A DNA stretch of 64,000 nt from Thermoleophilia bacterium (GCA_017882545.1 JADGPG010000075.1:62001-126000); one strand, 5' to 3'; counted from the stretch's first letter, positions 1-8,073 are shown. Notes: a model not told the origin generated them from the sequence alone. Made by a program: numbers and translations.

Positions 1-46
1 TGGTCTTGCCGACACCGCCCTTTTGGTTCGCCACGGCGTAGATCAT
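1..46 (-). CDS. parA: ParA chromosome-partitioning ATPase, N-terminus only (runs off left edge)
   Basis: The reverse strand from 46 reads an ATG followed by IYAVANQKGGVGKT, the N-terminal strand and deviant Walker A (P-loop) of ParA/Soj ATPases. Only 15 codons are inside the window. The start overlaps the rsmG stop as ATGA, so the two are translationally coupled. ParA would work with ParB bound to the parS site at 761-776 to segregate the origin region; parB is expected just beyond the left edge. Confidence 0.85.
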   Translation of the reverse strand, partial: MIYAVANQKGGVGKT

Positions 47-768
47 CGGCCTGCGACACCGGACGGCGACGCGACGAGGGGACGCGCGGACGCGCGGCCC
101 GCCCGCCGCGGGTACCGCGCCGAGGGCGCCTCGCGCTTGCGCAACGTGGCGAGGTATCTGCGCGCGCCCGGAAACGGCTCGACCGCATGAATGACCGGTG
201 CATCAAATCCGACCATGTGGGCCGCTTCGGTGGCCGCCGGATCGTTTCGGGCCGCGTCCGCAACCCACGCGACGAGGTGGCCGTCAACGGCGGTCAGGGG
301 CGCCGCCAGCTCAATCGTGGCCACCAGCGGCGCCACCGCACGCGCGGTGACGGTCACAAACGCCTCACGGTGACGCTTGGCAAGCGATTCTGATCGATCG
401 GCCACGACGCGAACGTTAGGGAGATTCGCGGACGCCCGCGACAACCACTCACACTTGCTCCGTTCACTCTCGACGAGCGTGACGGTGATCTCCGGTCGCA
501 GCATCGCGATCACGAGGCCCGGAAATCCGCCCCCGCTGCCGAGATCCGCGAGCGTCGGGCCCGAGAGCTCGGGACAGGTCAGGCCGGCGAGTGAATCCGC
601 CAGGTGCCGGTCGACCGCATCGGCGACATCCTCGATGGCAGTCAGGTTCTGGGGCTCGAGGAGCAGACGATCGAAGAGGGCCACCAGGGCCCCGGCCTGC
701 TCGGGTGTTAGCCCGACCCCGAGCACCTCGGCCCGCGCGAGGAGCTCACGCGCCGGTCCGCGTTTCAC
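43..768 (-). CDS. rsmG: 16S rRNA (guanine-527-N7)-methyltransferase RsmG (GidB)
   Basis: 241-residue class I SAM-dependent methyltransferase that modifies G527 of 16S rRNA in the cytoplasm. NLTAI lies near residue 41 and the SAM-binding loop LADLGSGGGFPG near 73-84; the TARAVAPL segment is also typical of GidB. Length is close to the usual 210-240, with a basic, low-complexity C-terminal tail of about 30 residues. The start is GTG, and this codon sits inside the parS palindrome, so ParB binding covers the translation start. The stop overlaps the parA ATG. Loss of this enzyme is known to give low-level streptomycin resistance in other bacteria. Confidence 0.93.
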   Translation of the reverse strand: MKRGPARELLARAEVLGVGLTPEQAGALVALFDRLLLEPQNLTAIEDVADAVDRHLADSLAGLTCPELSGPTLADLGSGGGFPGLVIAMLRPEITVTLVESERSKCEWLSRASANLPNVRVVADRSESLAKRHREAFVTVTARAVAPLVATIELAAPLTAVDGHLVAWVADAARNDPAATEAAHMVGFDAPVIHAVEPFPGARRYLATLRKREAPSARYPRRAGRASARPLVASPSGVAGR

Positions 769-776
769 GTGAAACG
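761..776. promoter_or_regulatory. parS: parS centromere site (ParB-binding palindrome)
   Basis: CGTTTCACGTGAAACG is a perfect 16-bp palindrome that differs from the consensus TGTTTCACGTGAAACA only at its outermost base pair. It lies about 4.7 kb from the dnaA-dnaN intergenic region, where origin-proximal parS sites are expected, next to parA. It contains the GTG start codon of rsmG at 766-768. No second full copy was found by eye in this window. Confidence 0.93.
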
Positions 777-783
777 TCCCTGC

Positions 784-1260
784 CTAGTCGGCGGGCTCGA
801 CGACGATACGCCGCCGAGGCTCGTCCCCTTCGCTGCGCGTGACGACGTCGGTTCGGTCCTTGAGGGCCATGTGGACAATCCGCCGATCGTGCGGAGTCAT
901 CGGATCAAGCTCGATCTCGTCGCCGTACTCCAGCGCTTCCGCCGCCGCGCGCTGGGCGAGTCCGATCAGGGTCTCCTCGCGGCGGGCCCGGTACCCATCC
1001 GCATCGAGGGACACGCGATAGCGCCCGCCGCCCTCGGCCCGACTGACGATCTGCGAACCCAGATATTGGAGCGAGTCGATGACTGTACCGCCACGTCCGA
1101 CCAGGGCGTCGGCCCCGACTCCGTCGATCGATGCCAGGATCTCCCCGTCGTCGCCCGTCGAGACGCGAACCTCGCACGACAGGCCGAATCCGGCCGTCAC
1201 GGCCGCGAGGACGTCGGTGAGCGCCTGCGCGCCCGGTGTGGATTGCTGGTAGCTCCCCAT
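784..1260 (-). CDS. khpB: Jag/KhpB RNA-binding protein (KH + R3H)
   Basis: 158 residues. A KH-like segment with VGRGGTVIDSLQYL lies around residues 55-70, followed by an R3H domain with the DPMTPHDRRIVHMAL core around 120-135 and a conserved RRIVVEP near the C-terminus. The Jag_N domain of Bacillus SpoIIIJ-associated protein is absent, as in short actinobacterial versions. KhpB is a cytoplasmic RNA-binding protein linked to cell division and envelope control. It is 6 bp downstream of its start from the yidC stop, with a clear AGGAG upstream of ATG, and belongs to the rnpA-yidC-jag operon. Confidence 0.92.
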   Translation of the reverse strand: MGSYQQSTPGAQALTDVLAAVTAGFGLSCEVRVSTGDDGEILASIDGVGADALVGRGGTVIDSLQYLGSQIVSRAEGGGRYRVSLDADGYRARREETLIGLAQRAAAEALEYGDEIELDPMTPHDRRIVHMALKDRTDVVTRSEGDEPRRRIVVEPAD

Positions 1261-1266
1261 CTGCTC

Positions 1267-2220
1267 CTACTTGCGCTTCTTTGGCTGACGTCGCTGCTTG
1301 TTCGCCTGACCGCCGGACCCACTGCGTGGGCGAGGTTTGCGTCGGTTCTGGTTCTGGGGGGTTGCCTTGGGCGGCGGCGACTCGGCGGTGTCGGTTGCCA
1401 CCTCCGGGGTGCCGTTGGACTCCGCCAGGTCGGTCGGCTCGGCGCCATTGACGTCCGAGGCGTCCGCGGGTGCCTCAAGCTCCGACGCCGTGTCGGCTGT
1501 CGGCGCGGTCCGGGAACCTCGCGACCGCGAGGGACGGTCCTGCTCCTGAAGGTGCAGACCGATCGCGTGCTTGATGATCAGCATCTGGCCCGCCGTCCAC
1601 ATGTTGGTGGTGACCCAGTAGATCGCCAGACCGGCCGGGAACGGGAACTGAAACGCGAACAGCACGATCGGGATCGGGATAAGTCGCATGATCCGGCGCT
1701 GCATGTCCGGCGTTTGCGGCTCAAACGAGAGCTCGGTCGACAGCAGCTGCGAGCCGCCGTAGATGATGGCGAGGATGACCGCCGACTGGAGCGGCAGATC
1801 GCTCACGTGCTTGGTGATGTTCGGAATGATGTGCAGGAACGACAGGTCGGAGTTCGTTCCGGCCGAGTTCGCGAAGCGCTTGAGTCCGTAGTACAGACCC
1901 AGGAACACCGGGATCTGGGCGACGAGCGGCAGGCATGACGCGAACGGGTTCGCGTTGTTCTCCTGGTAGAGCCGCATGAGCTCTTCCTGCTGCTTCTTCT
2001 TGTCGCCCTTGTGCTTGCGCTGCATTTCCTTGATCTGCGGCGCGAGCACCTGCATCTGACGCATCGAGCGGTACTGTCGGACCACCAGCGGCAGCAGGGC
2101 GGCCCGGACGATCAGTGTCAGGACGAGGATGGACCACCCGTAACTGAGATGCAGGTCGTAGTGCAGCCGATCCAGGATCCAGATGACTGCGGTTTCAAGA
2201 GGGTTCAGAGGATTAATCAT
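1267..2220 (-). CDS. yidC: Membrane protein insertase YidC/Oxa1
   Basis: 317 residues. YidC inserts proteins into the inner membrane alone or with SecYEG. The short Gram-positive type is seen: a first transmembrane segment containing the conserved cavity arginine (SILVLTLIVRAALLP, R39), a basic cytoplasmic hairpin (MQRKHKGDKKKQQEELMRLY) and further membrane segments including PIPIVLFAFQFPFPAGLAIYW. The C-terminal 90 residues are low complexity and end very basic, which suits ribosome or nucleic-acid contact. I chose the ATG at 2220 because it overlaps the yidD stop as ATGA; the frame is open upstream but not YidC-like there. Confidence 0.94.
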   Translation of the reverse strand: MINPLNPLETAVIWILDRLHYDLHLSYGWSILVLTLIVRAALLPLVVRQYRSMRQMQVLAPQIKEMQRKHKGDKKKQQEELMRLYQENNANPFASCLPLVAQIPVFLGLYYGLKRFANSAGTNSDLSFLHIIPNITKHVSDLPLQSAVILAIIYGGSQLLSTELSFEPQTPDMQRRIMRLIPIPIVLFAFQFPFPAGLAIYWVTTNMWTAGQMLIIKHAIGLHLQEQDRPSRSRGSRTAPTADTASELEAPADASDVNGAEPTDLAESNGTPEVATDTAESPPPKATPQNQNRRKPRPRSGSGGQANKQRRQPKKRK

Positions 2221-2474
2221 CGATGCGCCCTGAAGATACGCTGCTCGGACGGATAGTCCACGCCCCCTGCGCTCCAGGGGTTGCAACGCAACAACCGCCA
2301 TCCGGCGAGCACGACGCCGCGACCCACCCCGAACTCACGCACGGCGCGGACCGCGTACTCCGAGCACGTCGGGTAGTACTTGCAGCGTCGGCCAAGCATC
2401 GGCGAAACCACGCGCTGGTACGCGCGGATCGGCGCGATCGCGATGCGCTGAGCTGACAGGTCCGAGGTCTTCAT
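2217..2474 (-). CDS. yidD: Membrane protein insertion efficiency factor YidD
   Basis: 85 residues, the usual size of the family (about 70-100). The conserved cysteine-rich core is present: YQRVVSPMLGRRCKYYPTCSEY, abbreviated here as RRCKYYPTCSEY, then GVVLAGWRLLRCNPW and the closing GGVDYP. YidD is a small membrane-associated helper of YidC. ATGA overlaps link it to rnpA upstream and yidC downstream. Confidence 0.95.
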   Translation of the reverse strand: MKTSDLSAQRIAIAPIRAYQRVVSPMLGRRCKYYPTCSEYAVRAVREFGVGRGVVLAGWRLLRCNPWSAGGVDYPSEQRIFRAHR

Positions 2475-2884
2475 GCCGCGTCGGACCGGTCTGAGTCACC
2501 GAGTGAGGACTGGATCGCGCGCTCGAGCAACTCCCCAAGGCGCTCGCCGATCGCCGACGAGCCGTGCTCCTCCAGATACTCGGCACTCCCTGGGCGGGCG
2601 ATCACGACAATGTCGAGATGGCCGGGAACATCTCCGGACCGGTGGGAGAACTCTTCCCGCAACACGCGCTTGACGCGGTTACGGGTCACGGCGTCGCCGA
2701 CCTTCTTCGACACCGACAGCCCAAGCCGTGGAGTGCGCATGTCGCCGAATTCGTCACGTGGAAACGCGTAGACGACAAGGTGACGACCGGCCGCCGACTT
2801 GCCCCGCCGATAGACGGCGTCGAAGTCGCGGGATCGGCTGATGCGTCCCCGACGGCCGGGTGCCGGTCGTTCGGACAACGACAT
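2471..2884 (-). CDS. rnpA: Ribonuclease P protein component
   Basis: 137-residue basic protein that forms RNase P with the RNA subunit and matures tRNA 5' ends. SRDFDAVYRRGKS is near the N-terminus and the family signature with RNRVKRVLREEF lies near residues 68-79; LGLSVSKKVG precedes it. The C-terminus is about 15 residues longer than typical and acidic. It begins 11 bp after the rpmH stop and overlaps the yidD ATG as ATGA. The RNA partner (rnpB) is not in this window. Confidence 0.95.
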   Translation of the reverse strand: MSLSERPAPGRRGRISRSRDFDAVYRRGKSAAGRHLVVYAFPRDEFGDMRTPRLGLSVSKKVGDAVTRNRVKRVLREEFSHRSGDVPGHLDIVVIARPGSAEYLEEHGSSAIGERLGELLERAIQSSLGDSDRSDAA

Positions 2885-2895
2885 GGTGACGAGAG

Positions 2896-3030
2896 TCAGG
2901 CCGAAAGCCGGGCGCGGCCCTTCGCGCGCCGGCGCTTCAAGATGGCACGGCCCGCCCGCGAGCTCATGCGCTTACGAAAACCATGCGTCTTCTTACGCTT
3001 GCGTTTATTGGGCTGGTATGTGCGCTTCAC
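2896..3030 (-). CDS. rpmH: 50S ribosomal protein L34
   Basis: 44 residues read from a GTG at 3030: [20 protein letters not shown] begins after the start, then [18 protein letters not shown] and a short RLSA end. This is the complete L34 sequence pattern. AAGGAG lies about 10 nt upstream of the GTG. It is the first gene of the leftward rpmH-rnpA-yidD-yidC-jag-rsmG-parA group. A reverse-strand TATCAT at 3112-3107 may be its -10 box, without a convincing -35. Confidence 0.96.
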   Translation of the reverse strand: MKRTYQPNKRKRKKTHGFRKRMSSRAGRAILKRRRAKGRARLSA

Positions 3031-3362
3031 GAGGCGCTCGCTCCTTGACCTCAGCTTGGGCCGTCCAAGGGCGGCCCTCAGCGCGTCCCGGTTTCACGGG
3101 TCCGGAATGATAACAGGCGGCACCCGCCGGGGGGGCCGGAGATCTTTTCCCCATGTGGGGATAGACCTGTGGAGAACCCAAAAACCCTGGGTGTTACAGG
3201 CGTCTCACATGGAATGGTTGTTGATGGGTTACCGTCCCGCAACGGTTTTTGCCGCTTGCACCCACCGAACGTTTTCCACAGGGTCGTCCAGCACTTCCTA
3301 TCTTCGCACGGCCCGGATTAGAGTCATTCGCGGCGGTCGGACCGCCAAGCGCGCACCTCGGG
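3031..3362. other. Divergent rpmH/dnaA-side intergenic region with DnaA-box-like sites
   Basis: 332 bp between the leftward rpmH and the rightward HATPase-dnaA pair. It holds DnaA-box-like 9-mers: TTTTCCACA at 3272-3280 (one mismatch to TTATCCACA), TTCTCCACA on the reverse strand at 3168-3176, and a weaker ATCCCCACA at 3154-3162. TAGAGT at 3319-3324 could be a -10 for the plus-strand genes, and TATCAT at 3112-3107 a -10 for rpmH. A TTG-initiated frame enters at 3249 but would run through a DnaA box. Confidence 0.6.
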
Positions 3363-4085
3363 ATGACCACACTTTCGCTCTCACATACGCCTGCGTCCAC
3401 GACGCCCGCACGCTGCGCTCGCATCGCTGTGTACCTGGAACCGTCGGCGCCGCCGACGGTGTCCGAGATCGCCGGGGACGATCTGGGGATGTTGATCGAG
3501 CGAATCTTCGAGGCCGTGGCACGTTGGGCCAAGTTGCCGATCATCGCGATCCGCGAGGTGATCGAGAACCTGGTCCACGCCGACTTTCGTGATGCACTCG
3601 TCAGCGTGCTGGCGGGCGGCCACGTGATTCGCGTCTCCGATTCGGGCCCCGGCATCACCGATCCCGAGCGGGCGATGCAGCCGGGCTTCACGACGGCGTC
3701 CGCCCATGAGCGAACGGTAATCCGCGGGGTCGGCAGCGGTCTACCGCTGGCCGCGACAGTCATGGACGCCGAGGGCGGCACGATTGAGTTCGCAGAAAAT
3801 CTCGGTGGCGGGACCGTCGTGACCCTCTCCACTCCCGCGTCCGTAATCGACGACGACTCCGAGACGTCGGTGATGCCAGGTGCGGACGACCGGCTGATCA
3901 TGGCGCTGTTGCTCGAGATGGGCCCGTCAACCCCCGAGCGCCTCGCGTCCGAGCTGGCATGGACGATCGGCCGTTGCGGGCGGGAACTCGTGGTGCTCGA
4001 GAGCCGGGGACTGGTCTCCCGCGATCTCGACGGGCGTCGGACACTTACCCCGAGCGGCTCGCGACTGCTCTCGACCCTCTTCTAG
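3363..4085 (+). CDS. HATPase_c (GHKL-type) ATP-binding protein with C-terminal winged-helix-like domain, coupled to dnaA
   Basis: 240 residues from the ATG at 3363; GTG at 3433 and TTG at 3249 are alternatives, and none has a clear Shine-Dalgarno. Residues 20-155 look like a Bergerat ATPase: N-box REVIENLVHADF with N69, G1 box DSGPGI at 93-98, and G2 box GVGSGLPLA at 122-130. There is no dimerisation/phosphoacceptor histidine domain or membrane segment. Residues 172-240 resemble a MarR/ArsR-type helix-turn-helix with a wing (VLESRGLVSRDLDGRRTLTPSG). It ends 5 bp before the dnaA start, so both are probably co-transcribed. An anti-sigma or SpoIIAB-like kinase, or an ATP-gated regulator of dnaA/oriC, are possible roles; none is proven. 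Confidence 0.75.
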   Translation: MTTLSLSHTPASTTPARCARIAVYLEPSAPPTVSEIAGDDLGMLIERIFEAVARWAKLPIIAIREVIENLVHADFRDALVSVLAGGHVIRVSDSGPGITDPERAMQPGFTTASAHERTVIRGVGSGLPLAATVMDAEGGTIEFAENLGGGTVVTLSTPASVIDDDSETSVMPGADDRLIMALLLEMGPSTPERLASELAWTIGRCGRELVVLESRGLVSRDLDGRRTLTPSGSRLLSTLF

Positions 4086-4090
4086 GCGGC

Positions 4091-5488
4091 GTGGTGTCGG
4101 AAACTTCACTCACGCAGCCCGGGGCGACCCACAATGTCGACGGGGTCTGGGCGGATGCCTGCGAGCGGCTCCAGTCGACCCTGAATCCTCAGACGTTCAC
4201 GTTCGCGTTCGGCAACGCCCGTGCGATCGCCCTCGACGACGACGCATTGAAGATTGGCGTCGACACGGAATTCGCGCGCAACTGGATCCAACAGCGGTAC
4301 ATGACCCTGCTTCGCGATGCGCTGTTCGAGGTGACCGGAGTCGATCTCGAGGTCGAACTTGTCATCGACACCACCGAGCGGCCGGCACCCACGGTCGCGC
4401 CGGACGCCCAGCCGCAGCCCGTCGTCACACCGGTCGAGATGACCCGACGCCACCACGGTCTGCTCCAGCCCCGCTTCACGTTCGACGCCTTCGTGACAGG
4501 GCCGTCGAACCACTTCGCCCACGCCGCCGCCTTGGCCGTCGCGGAAGCACCGGCCCGTGCCTACAACCCGTTCTTCATCTATGGCGGAGTCGGCCTCGGC
4601 AAGACCCATCTCCTGCACGCGATCGGTCATTTCATCGATAGCAACTACCCCGAGCTCGCGTACATGTACGTGTCGGTCGAGACGTTCACGAACGAGTTCA
4701 TCAATGCGCTGCGCGATGGGAATATCCGCACCTTCAAGGACCGGTACCGCAGCGTTGACGTGCTGCTGATCGATGACATCCAGTCACTGCAGGGGCGCGA
4801 ACAAACCCAGGAAGAGTTCTTCCACACGTTCAACGCGTTGCATGACAGCGGCAAGCAGATCGTGATCTGCTCCGACCGCCCGCCCAAGGCCATCGCGACA
4901 CTTGAGGACCGCCTCCGGTCCCGATTCGAGATGGGTCTGATTACGGACGTCCAACCGCCGGACCTCGAGACCCGCATCGCCATCTTGCGTAAGCGGGTCC
5001 AGTACGACGGATATCAGGTGTACGACACCGAGGTGCTGTCGTTCATCGCCTCCCGCGTCTCGACAAATGTCCGTGCGCTCGAGGGCGCACTGACCAGGGT
5101 GATGGCACATGCCTCGATCTCGGGCCGGCCCGTCAACGTCGAACTCGCGCAGGAGGTCCTTCAGGACCTGTATCCGCCAGATGACGGGGTCGTCACCGTC
5201 GACAGTATTCAGCGCGAAACCTGCCGCTACTTCGAGATCAGCTTCGACGAGCTTGTGAGCCAGAAGCGCACGCGGCGTCTGGTGACCCCACGCCAGGTCG
5301 CGATGTACCTCAGTCGCGAACTGACCGACTCATCCCTGCCCAATATCGGCAAGGCGTTCGGCAACCGGGATCACACGACGGTGATGTACGCCGTCCAGAA
5401 GGTCGCCCAGCAGATGAGCGACGAGGGTGAGGTCTTCTCCGCCGTGCAGACGCTCACCACCCGGCTTACCGGCAACTCGTCGCGCTGA
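4091..5488 (+). CDS. dnaA: Chromosomal replication initiator DnaA
   Basis: 465 residues from the first of two tandem GTG codons (4091 or 4094); the frame is open further upstream, but that stretch lies over the preceding gene. Domain I is at about 15-95. The AAA+ core has Walker A GGVGLGKTH near 165 and Walker B VLLIDDIQSL near 224. The C-terminal DnaA-box-binding domain carries the signature GNRDHTTVMYAVQKV near 425-440. DnaA-ATP opens oriC; candidate boxes flank this gene on both sides. The following 334 bp to dnaN is the presumed origin. Confidence 0.97.
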   Translation: MVSETSLTQPGATHNVDGVWADACERLQSTLNPQTFTFAFGNARAIALDDDALKIGVDTEFARNWIQQRYMTLLRDALFEVTGVDLEVELVIDTTERPAPTVAPDAQPQPVVTPVEMTRRHHGLLQPRFTFDAFVTGPSNHFAHAAALAVAEAPARAYNPFFIYGGVGLGKTHLLHAIGHFIDSNYPELAYMYVSVETFTNEFINALRDGNIRTFKDRYRSVDVLLIDDIQSLQGREQTQEEFFHTFNALHDSGKQIVICSDRPPKAIATLEDRLRSRFEMGLITDVQPPDLETRIAILRKRVQYDGYQVYDTEVLSFIASRVSTNVRALEGALTRVMAHASISGRPVNVELAQEVLQDLYPPDDGVVTVDSIQRETCRYFEISFDELVSQKRTRRLVTPRQVAMYLSRELTDSSLPNIGKAFGNRDHTTVMYAVQKVAQQMSDEGEVFSAVQTLTTRLTGNSSR

Positions 5489-5822
5489 CCGCCCCGCGGA
5501 TGCAACTCCGGGCATATCAAGCCCCAGAGTTGCCTGGGGACATCACCGGGACATCCCGCCGACAACGTGCCCACAACCGAGGCGCCTGTCCACAGATTCA
5601 CCCGCGGCGGACACCACGCCGGGCCATACCGGGAAACTGGGGATGGTGTGACGCCGGCCTCCACACCGCAGAACACTGTCACACCGGTGTCCCAATGCGG
5701 GTTCTCGCCTCTCCGTCCCCATATCCACAGCGCCTACGACTACCACGAAAATCTATTTCAAGTCTTTCTAGAAACAGTCGTGCAGTCGGCAAACGCCGGC
5801 GCCGGACGGTAGGGTCGACCCC
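5489..5822. other. oriC: Probable replication origin (oriC) between dnaA and dnaN
   Basis: 334 bp without a gene. DnaA-box-like 9-mers: ATATCCACA at 5721-5729 and CTGTCCACA at 5586-5594, plus a weaker TGCCCACAA at 5568-5576. The AT-rich tract around 5740-5776 (from TACCACGAAAATCTATTTCA to TCTAGAAACAG) is the most AT-rich stretch nearby and could be the unwinding element. The dnaA-dnaN spacer is the usual origin location in Actinomycetota. Gene orientation also diverges around this region, leftward before rpmH and rightward from dnaA. Boxes are fewer than in Streptomyces. Confidence 0.75.
5810..5815 (+). promoter_or_regulatory. Candidate -10 box (TAGGGT) giving a leaderless dnaN transcript
   Basis: TAGGGT ends 7 nt before the dnaN ATG at 5823, the spacing that places transcription start at or next to the start codon. 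No Shine-Dalgarno is seen before this ATG. No strong -35 is visible. The same arrangement recurs at 43453 in this window. Confidence 0.45.
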
Positions 5823-6923
5823 ATGCGATTGACGTGTTCGAAGGAAGATCTCGCGGCGGTACTTGCGGCGGTTGGAAGGGTCACCTCGACCAAGAGCACC
5901 GTGCCGGTGCTGGCCAATGTTCTGATCGAGGCGAAAGACGGCGCCGTTCTCGTTGCGGCGACCGATATGGAGGTCTCGCTGCGCGCGCCGCTGGTGGCGA
6001 CCATCGAGGAACCTGGAAGTGTCGTGCTTCCACGGCTGGCCTCTGACATCGTGCGATCAATGGCGCCCGGGTCGGTGGTCATTGATCATCGTCCGGGAGA
6101 GGGGATCGTCTCGCTCTCGAGCGGTGCCTCGTCATTTACGTTGAATTGCCACCAAGCATCCGAGTTTCCCGAGTTGCCGACCGATTCGGGTACTGGAATC
6201 ACCCTTCCGGCGACGACGCTGGTGTCCGTTTCCGAACATGTCGTCAAGGCTGCCTCACGGGACGACACCCGCCCGGTGTTGACCGGTGTGCTCGTTCGGT
6301 TGGAGGCGGACTCGCTGACGATGGTGGCCACTGACTCATATCGGCTGGCCGTGAGTCGCGGATCGATGACCAGTGGCCCACCGGAACCGATCGAGGCGCT
6401 GGTGCCGGCGCGGGCCCTGGCCGAGGCGCAGCGCGTGATCGCGCTGGCCGGCGTCGACGAGGTCGAACTCGTCCTCACTGAGTCGCAGGGGACGCTGCGC
6501 GCCGGTGGCGTACGGCTCACGACTCGGCTCATCGACGGACAGTTCCCCGACTATCGGCAACTCATCCCGGACCGCTTTGAGCACGACCTGGTGTTGAGTC
6601 GCCCGGAATTGCTCGGCGTGCTCACTCGTATCGGGGTGCTAGCGCAGCGGAACACACCGGTTCGCATGTCGTTCGAGACGGGGCAGCTCACGGTGTCGGC
6701 CGTGAGTGACCAGCTCGGCGAGGGCCGCGAGTCGCTCCCTGTGCCGTTCTCGGGGGATTCGCTTGAAATCGGCTTCAACGTCGAGTTCTTGCGGGCCGGC
6801 GTCGACAGTATTGATGGCGACTCGGTCCGGCTCGGCATCATCAGCCCGCTTCGTCCAGGTCTGCTGCGGGGAGAGAACGACGATTTCCGGTACCTGCTGA
6901 TGCCGATTCGTCTCAGCGGATAG
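5823..6923 (+). CDS. dnaN: DNA polymerase III beta sliding clamp
   Basis: 366 residues, the normal clamp length, with the expected three repeated clamp domains of about 120 residues each and the C-terminal ending YLLMPIRLSG, which matches the conserved Y-x-x-MP-x-R/K of the hydrophobic partner-binding cleft. The clamp encircles DNA and tethers polymerase III. N-terminal MRLTCSKEDLAAVLAAVGRV is typical. It sits directly after oriC and 16 bp before recF. The start is the only sensible one and appears leaderless. Confidence 0.97.
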   Translation: MRLTCSKEDLAAVLAAVGRVTSTKSTVPVLANVLIEAKDGAVLVAATDMEVSLRAPLVATIEEPGSVVLPRLASDIVRSMAPGSVVIDHRPGEGIVSLSSGASSFTLNCHQASEFPELPTDSGTGITLPATTLVSVSEHVVKAASRDDTRPVLTGVLVRLEADSLTMVATDSYRLAVSRGSMTSGPPEPIEALVPARALAEAQRVIALAGVDEVELVLTESQGTLRAGGVRLTTRLIDGQFPDYRQLIPDRFEHDLVLSRPELLGVLTRIGVLAQRNTPVRMSFETGQLTVSAVSDQLGEGRESLPVPFSGDSLEIGFNVEFLRAGVDSIDGDSVRLGIISPLRPGLLRGENDDFRYLLMPIRLSG

Positions 6924-6939
6924 GGCGGGGACGAATGGT

Positions 6940-8073
6940 ATGGCTGGTGCTGCGCCTTGGCGCGTCGATGCGCTCGAGCTCACCGACCTGCGCTGTTGGG
7001 CGCACCTCTCGTTGGAGTTCCCGCCCGGACTGATCGTGATCAACGGCCCAAACGGGGCCGGCAAGACATCGATCGTCGAGGCCATCGTTGTTGCGACGCT
7101 GGGCGTGTCTCCGCGGAGCTCGCAGATGGCGGACCTGGTCCGGAGCGGGGCGCCTGCAGTCCGCGTCGGCGGACAATTCCTCGATCCCGCCCGCCCCGCC
7201 CGCCTAACGCGCCGTGAGATCGGGTACGCCACCGGGATCGGACGCCGTATGACGCTCGATGGTGACGCTGTGCGCCAGTTGCAGCAATGGCGACGACCGG
7301 GCGCCGTCTTGGTCTTCATCCCTGAGGAGCTACGGGCCGTGAAAGGTCCGCCGGCGGCACGGCGACGTTCCCTGGATCGTTTGTTGGAGGCTGTGACGCC
7401 AGGATTCGGCGACGACCTCGCCGCGTATCAGGAGGCGCTAAGTCAACGCAACGCGCTGCTGCGCCGGGCCCGGACCGGTGGCGCAGACGCCCGATCCGCG
7501 TTTCCGTGGGAAGCTCGCATGGCGGCCCATGGAGCCAGGGTGTCGGCCGCCCGCCGCCGGATGCTGGGCACCATCGCCTCGAGGTATGCCTTCTGGTTGG
7601 ACCGGCTCGGGGGCGGACATGGCGGGGACCTGCGCTGGGAGCCGTCGCCGACGGGCATCGCCGACACCGCCGACGACGCGTTGGAGGAGGCGCTACGCGC
7701 CTACTTTGAGGATCGGCGTTCCCGTGATCTGGCCGCAGGCATGACCACGGCAGGACCGCACCGCGACGACGTGTGGATCGGCGCTGCCGGCCGGGATGTG
7801 CGACGACTCGGGAGCCAGGGCGAGCAGCGGACGGCCGCGCTGGCGATCCTGCTTGCTCACCGCGACGTGATGCGGGCGGCGGGCGGCGGGCCGATCCTGT
7901 TGCTCGACGACGTACTCTCCGAGCTGGATCCCGATCGACGCGCCGCGCTGCTGGCGGCACTGGAGGGCGACGAGCAGGTGATCATCACCTCGGCGGACCC
8001 GGCGGCGTCGCTGCAGGGAACGTCTCGCGACACGACGATCTTCCGGGTTCACGACGGTGTCTGTACCGCATAG
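6940..8073 (+). CDS. recF: DNA replication and repair protein RecF
   Basis: 377 residues. An SMC-like ATPase that loads RecA at gaps with RecO and RecR. Walker A GPNGAGKTS is near residues 36-44, the ABC-type signature LGSQGEQRTAALAILLAH near 289-306, and Walker B ILLLDDVLSELDPDRR near 317-332. Length and motif order fit RecF. It follows dnaN by 16 bp with a GGCGGGG stretch upstream of ATG, and its 3' end overlaps the DUF721 gene by 17 bp, so dnaN-recF-DUF721 are likely one unit. Confidence 0.96.
   Translation: MAGAAPWRVDALELTDLRCWAHLSLEFPPGLIVINGPNGAGKTSIVEAIVVATLGVSPRSSQMADLVRSGAPAVRVGGQFLDPARPARLTRREIGYATGIGRRMTLDGDAVRQLQQWRRPGAVLVFIPEELRAVKGPPAARRRSLDRLLEAVTPGFGDDLAAYQEALSQRNALLRRARTGGADARSAFPWEARMAAHGARVSAARRRMLGTIASRYAFWLDRLGGGHGGDLRWEPSPTGIADTADDALEEALRAYFEDRRSRDLAAGMTTAGPHRDDVWIGAAGRDVRRLGSQGEQRTAALAILLAHRDVMRAAGGGPILLLDDVLSELDPDRRAALLAALEGDEQVIITSADPAASLQGTSRDTTIFRVHDGVCTA

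Noticed and set aside
769-1938. 389-codon plus-strand frame over jag and yidC
   Set aside because: Arginine-rich shadow of two well-supported minus-strand genes.
3249-3362. TTG start for the HATPase gene giving 278 residues
   Set aside because: It would place a DnaA-box-like site and the likely promoter inside the coding region; ATG 3363 is more plausible, though unproven.
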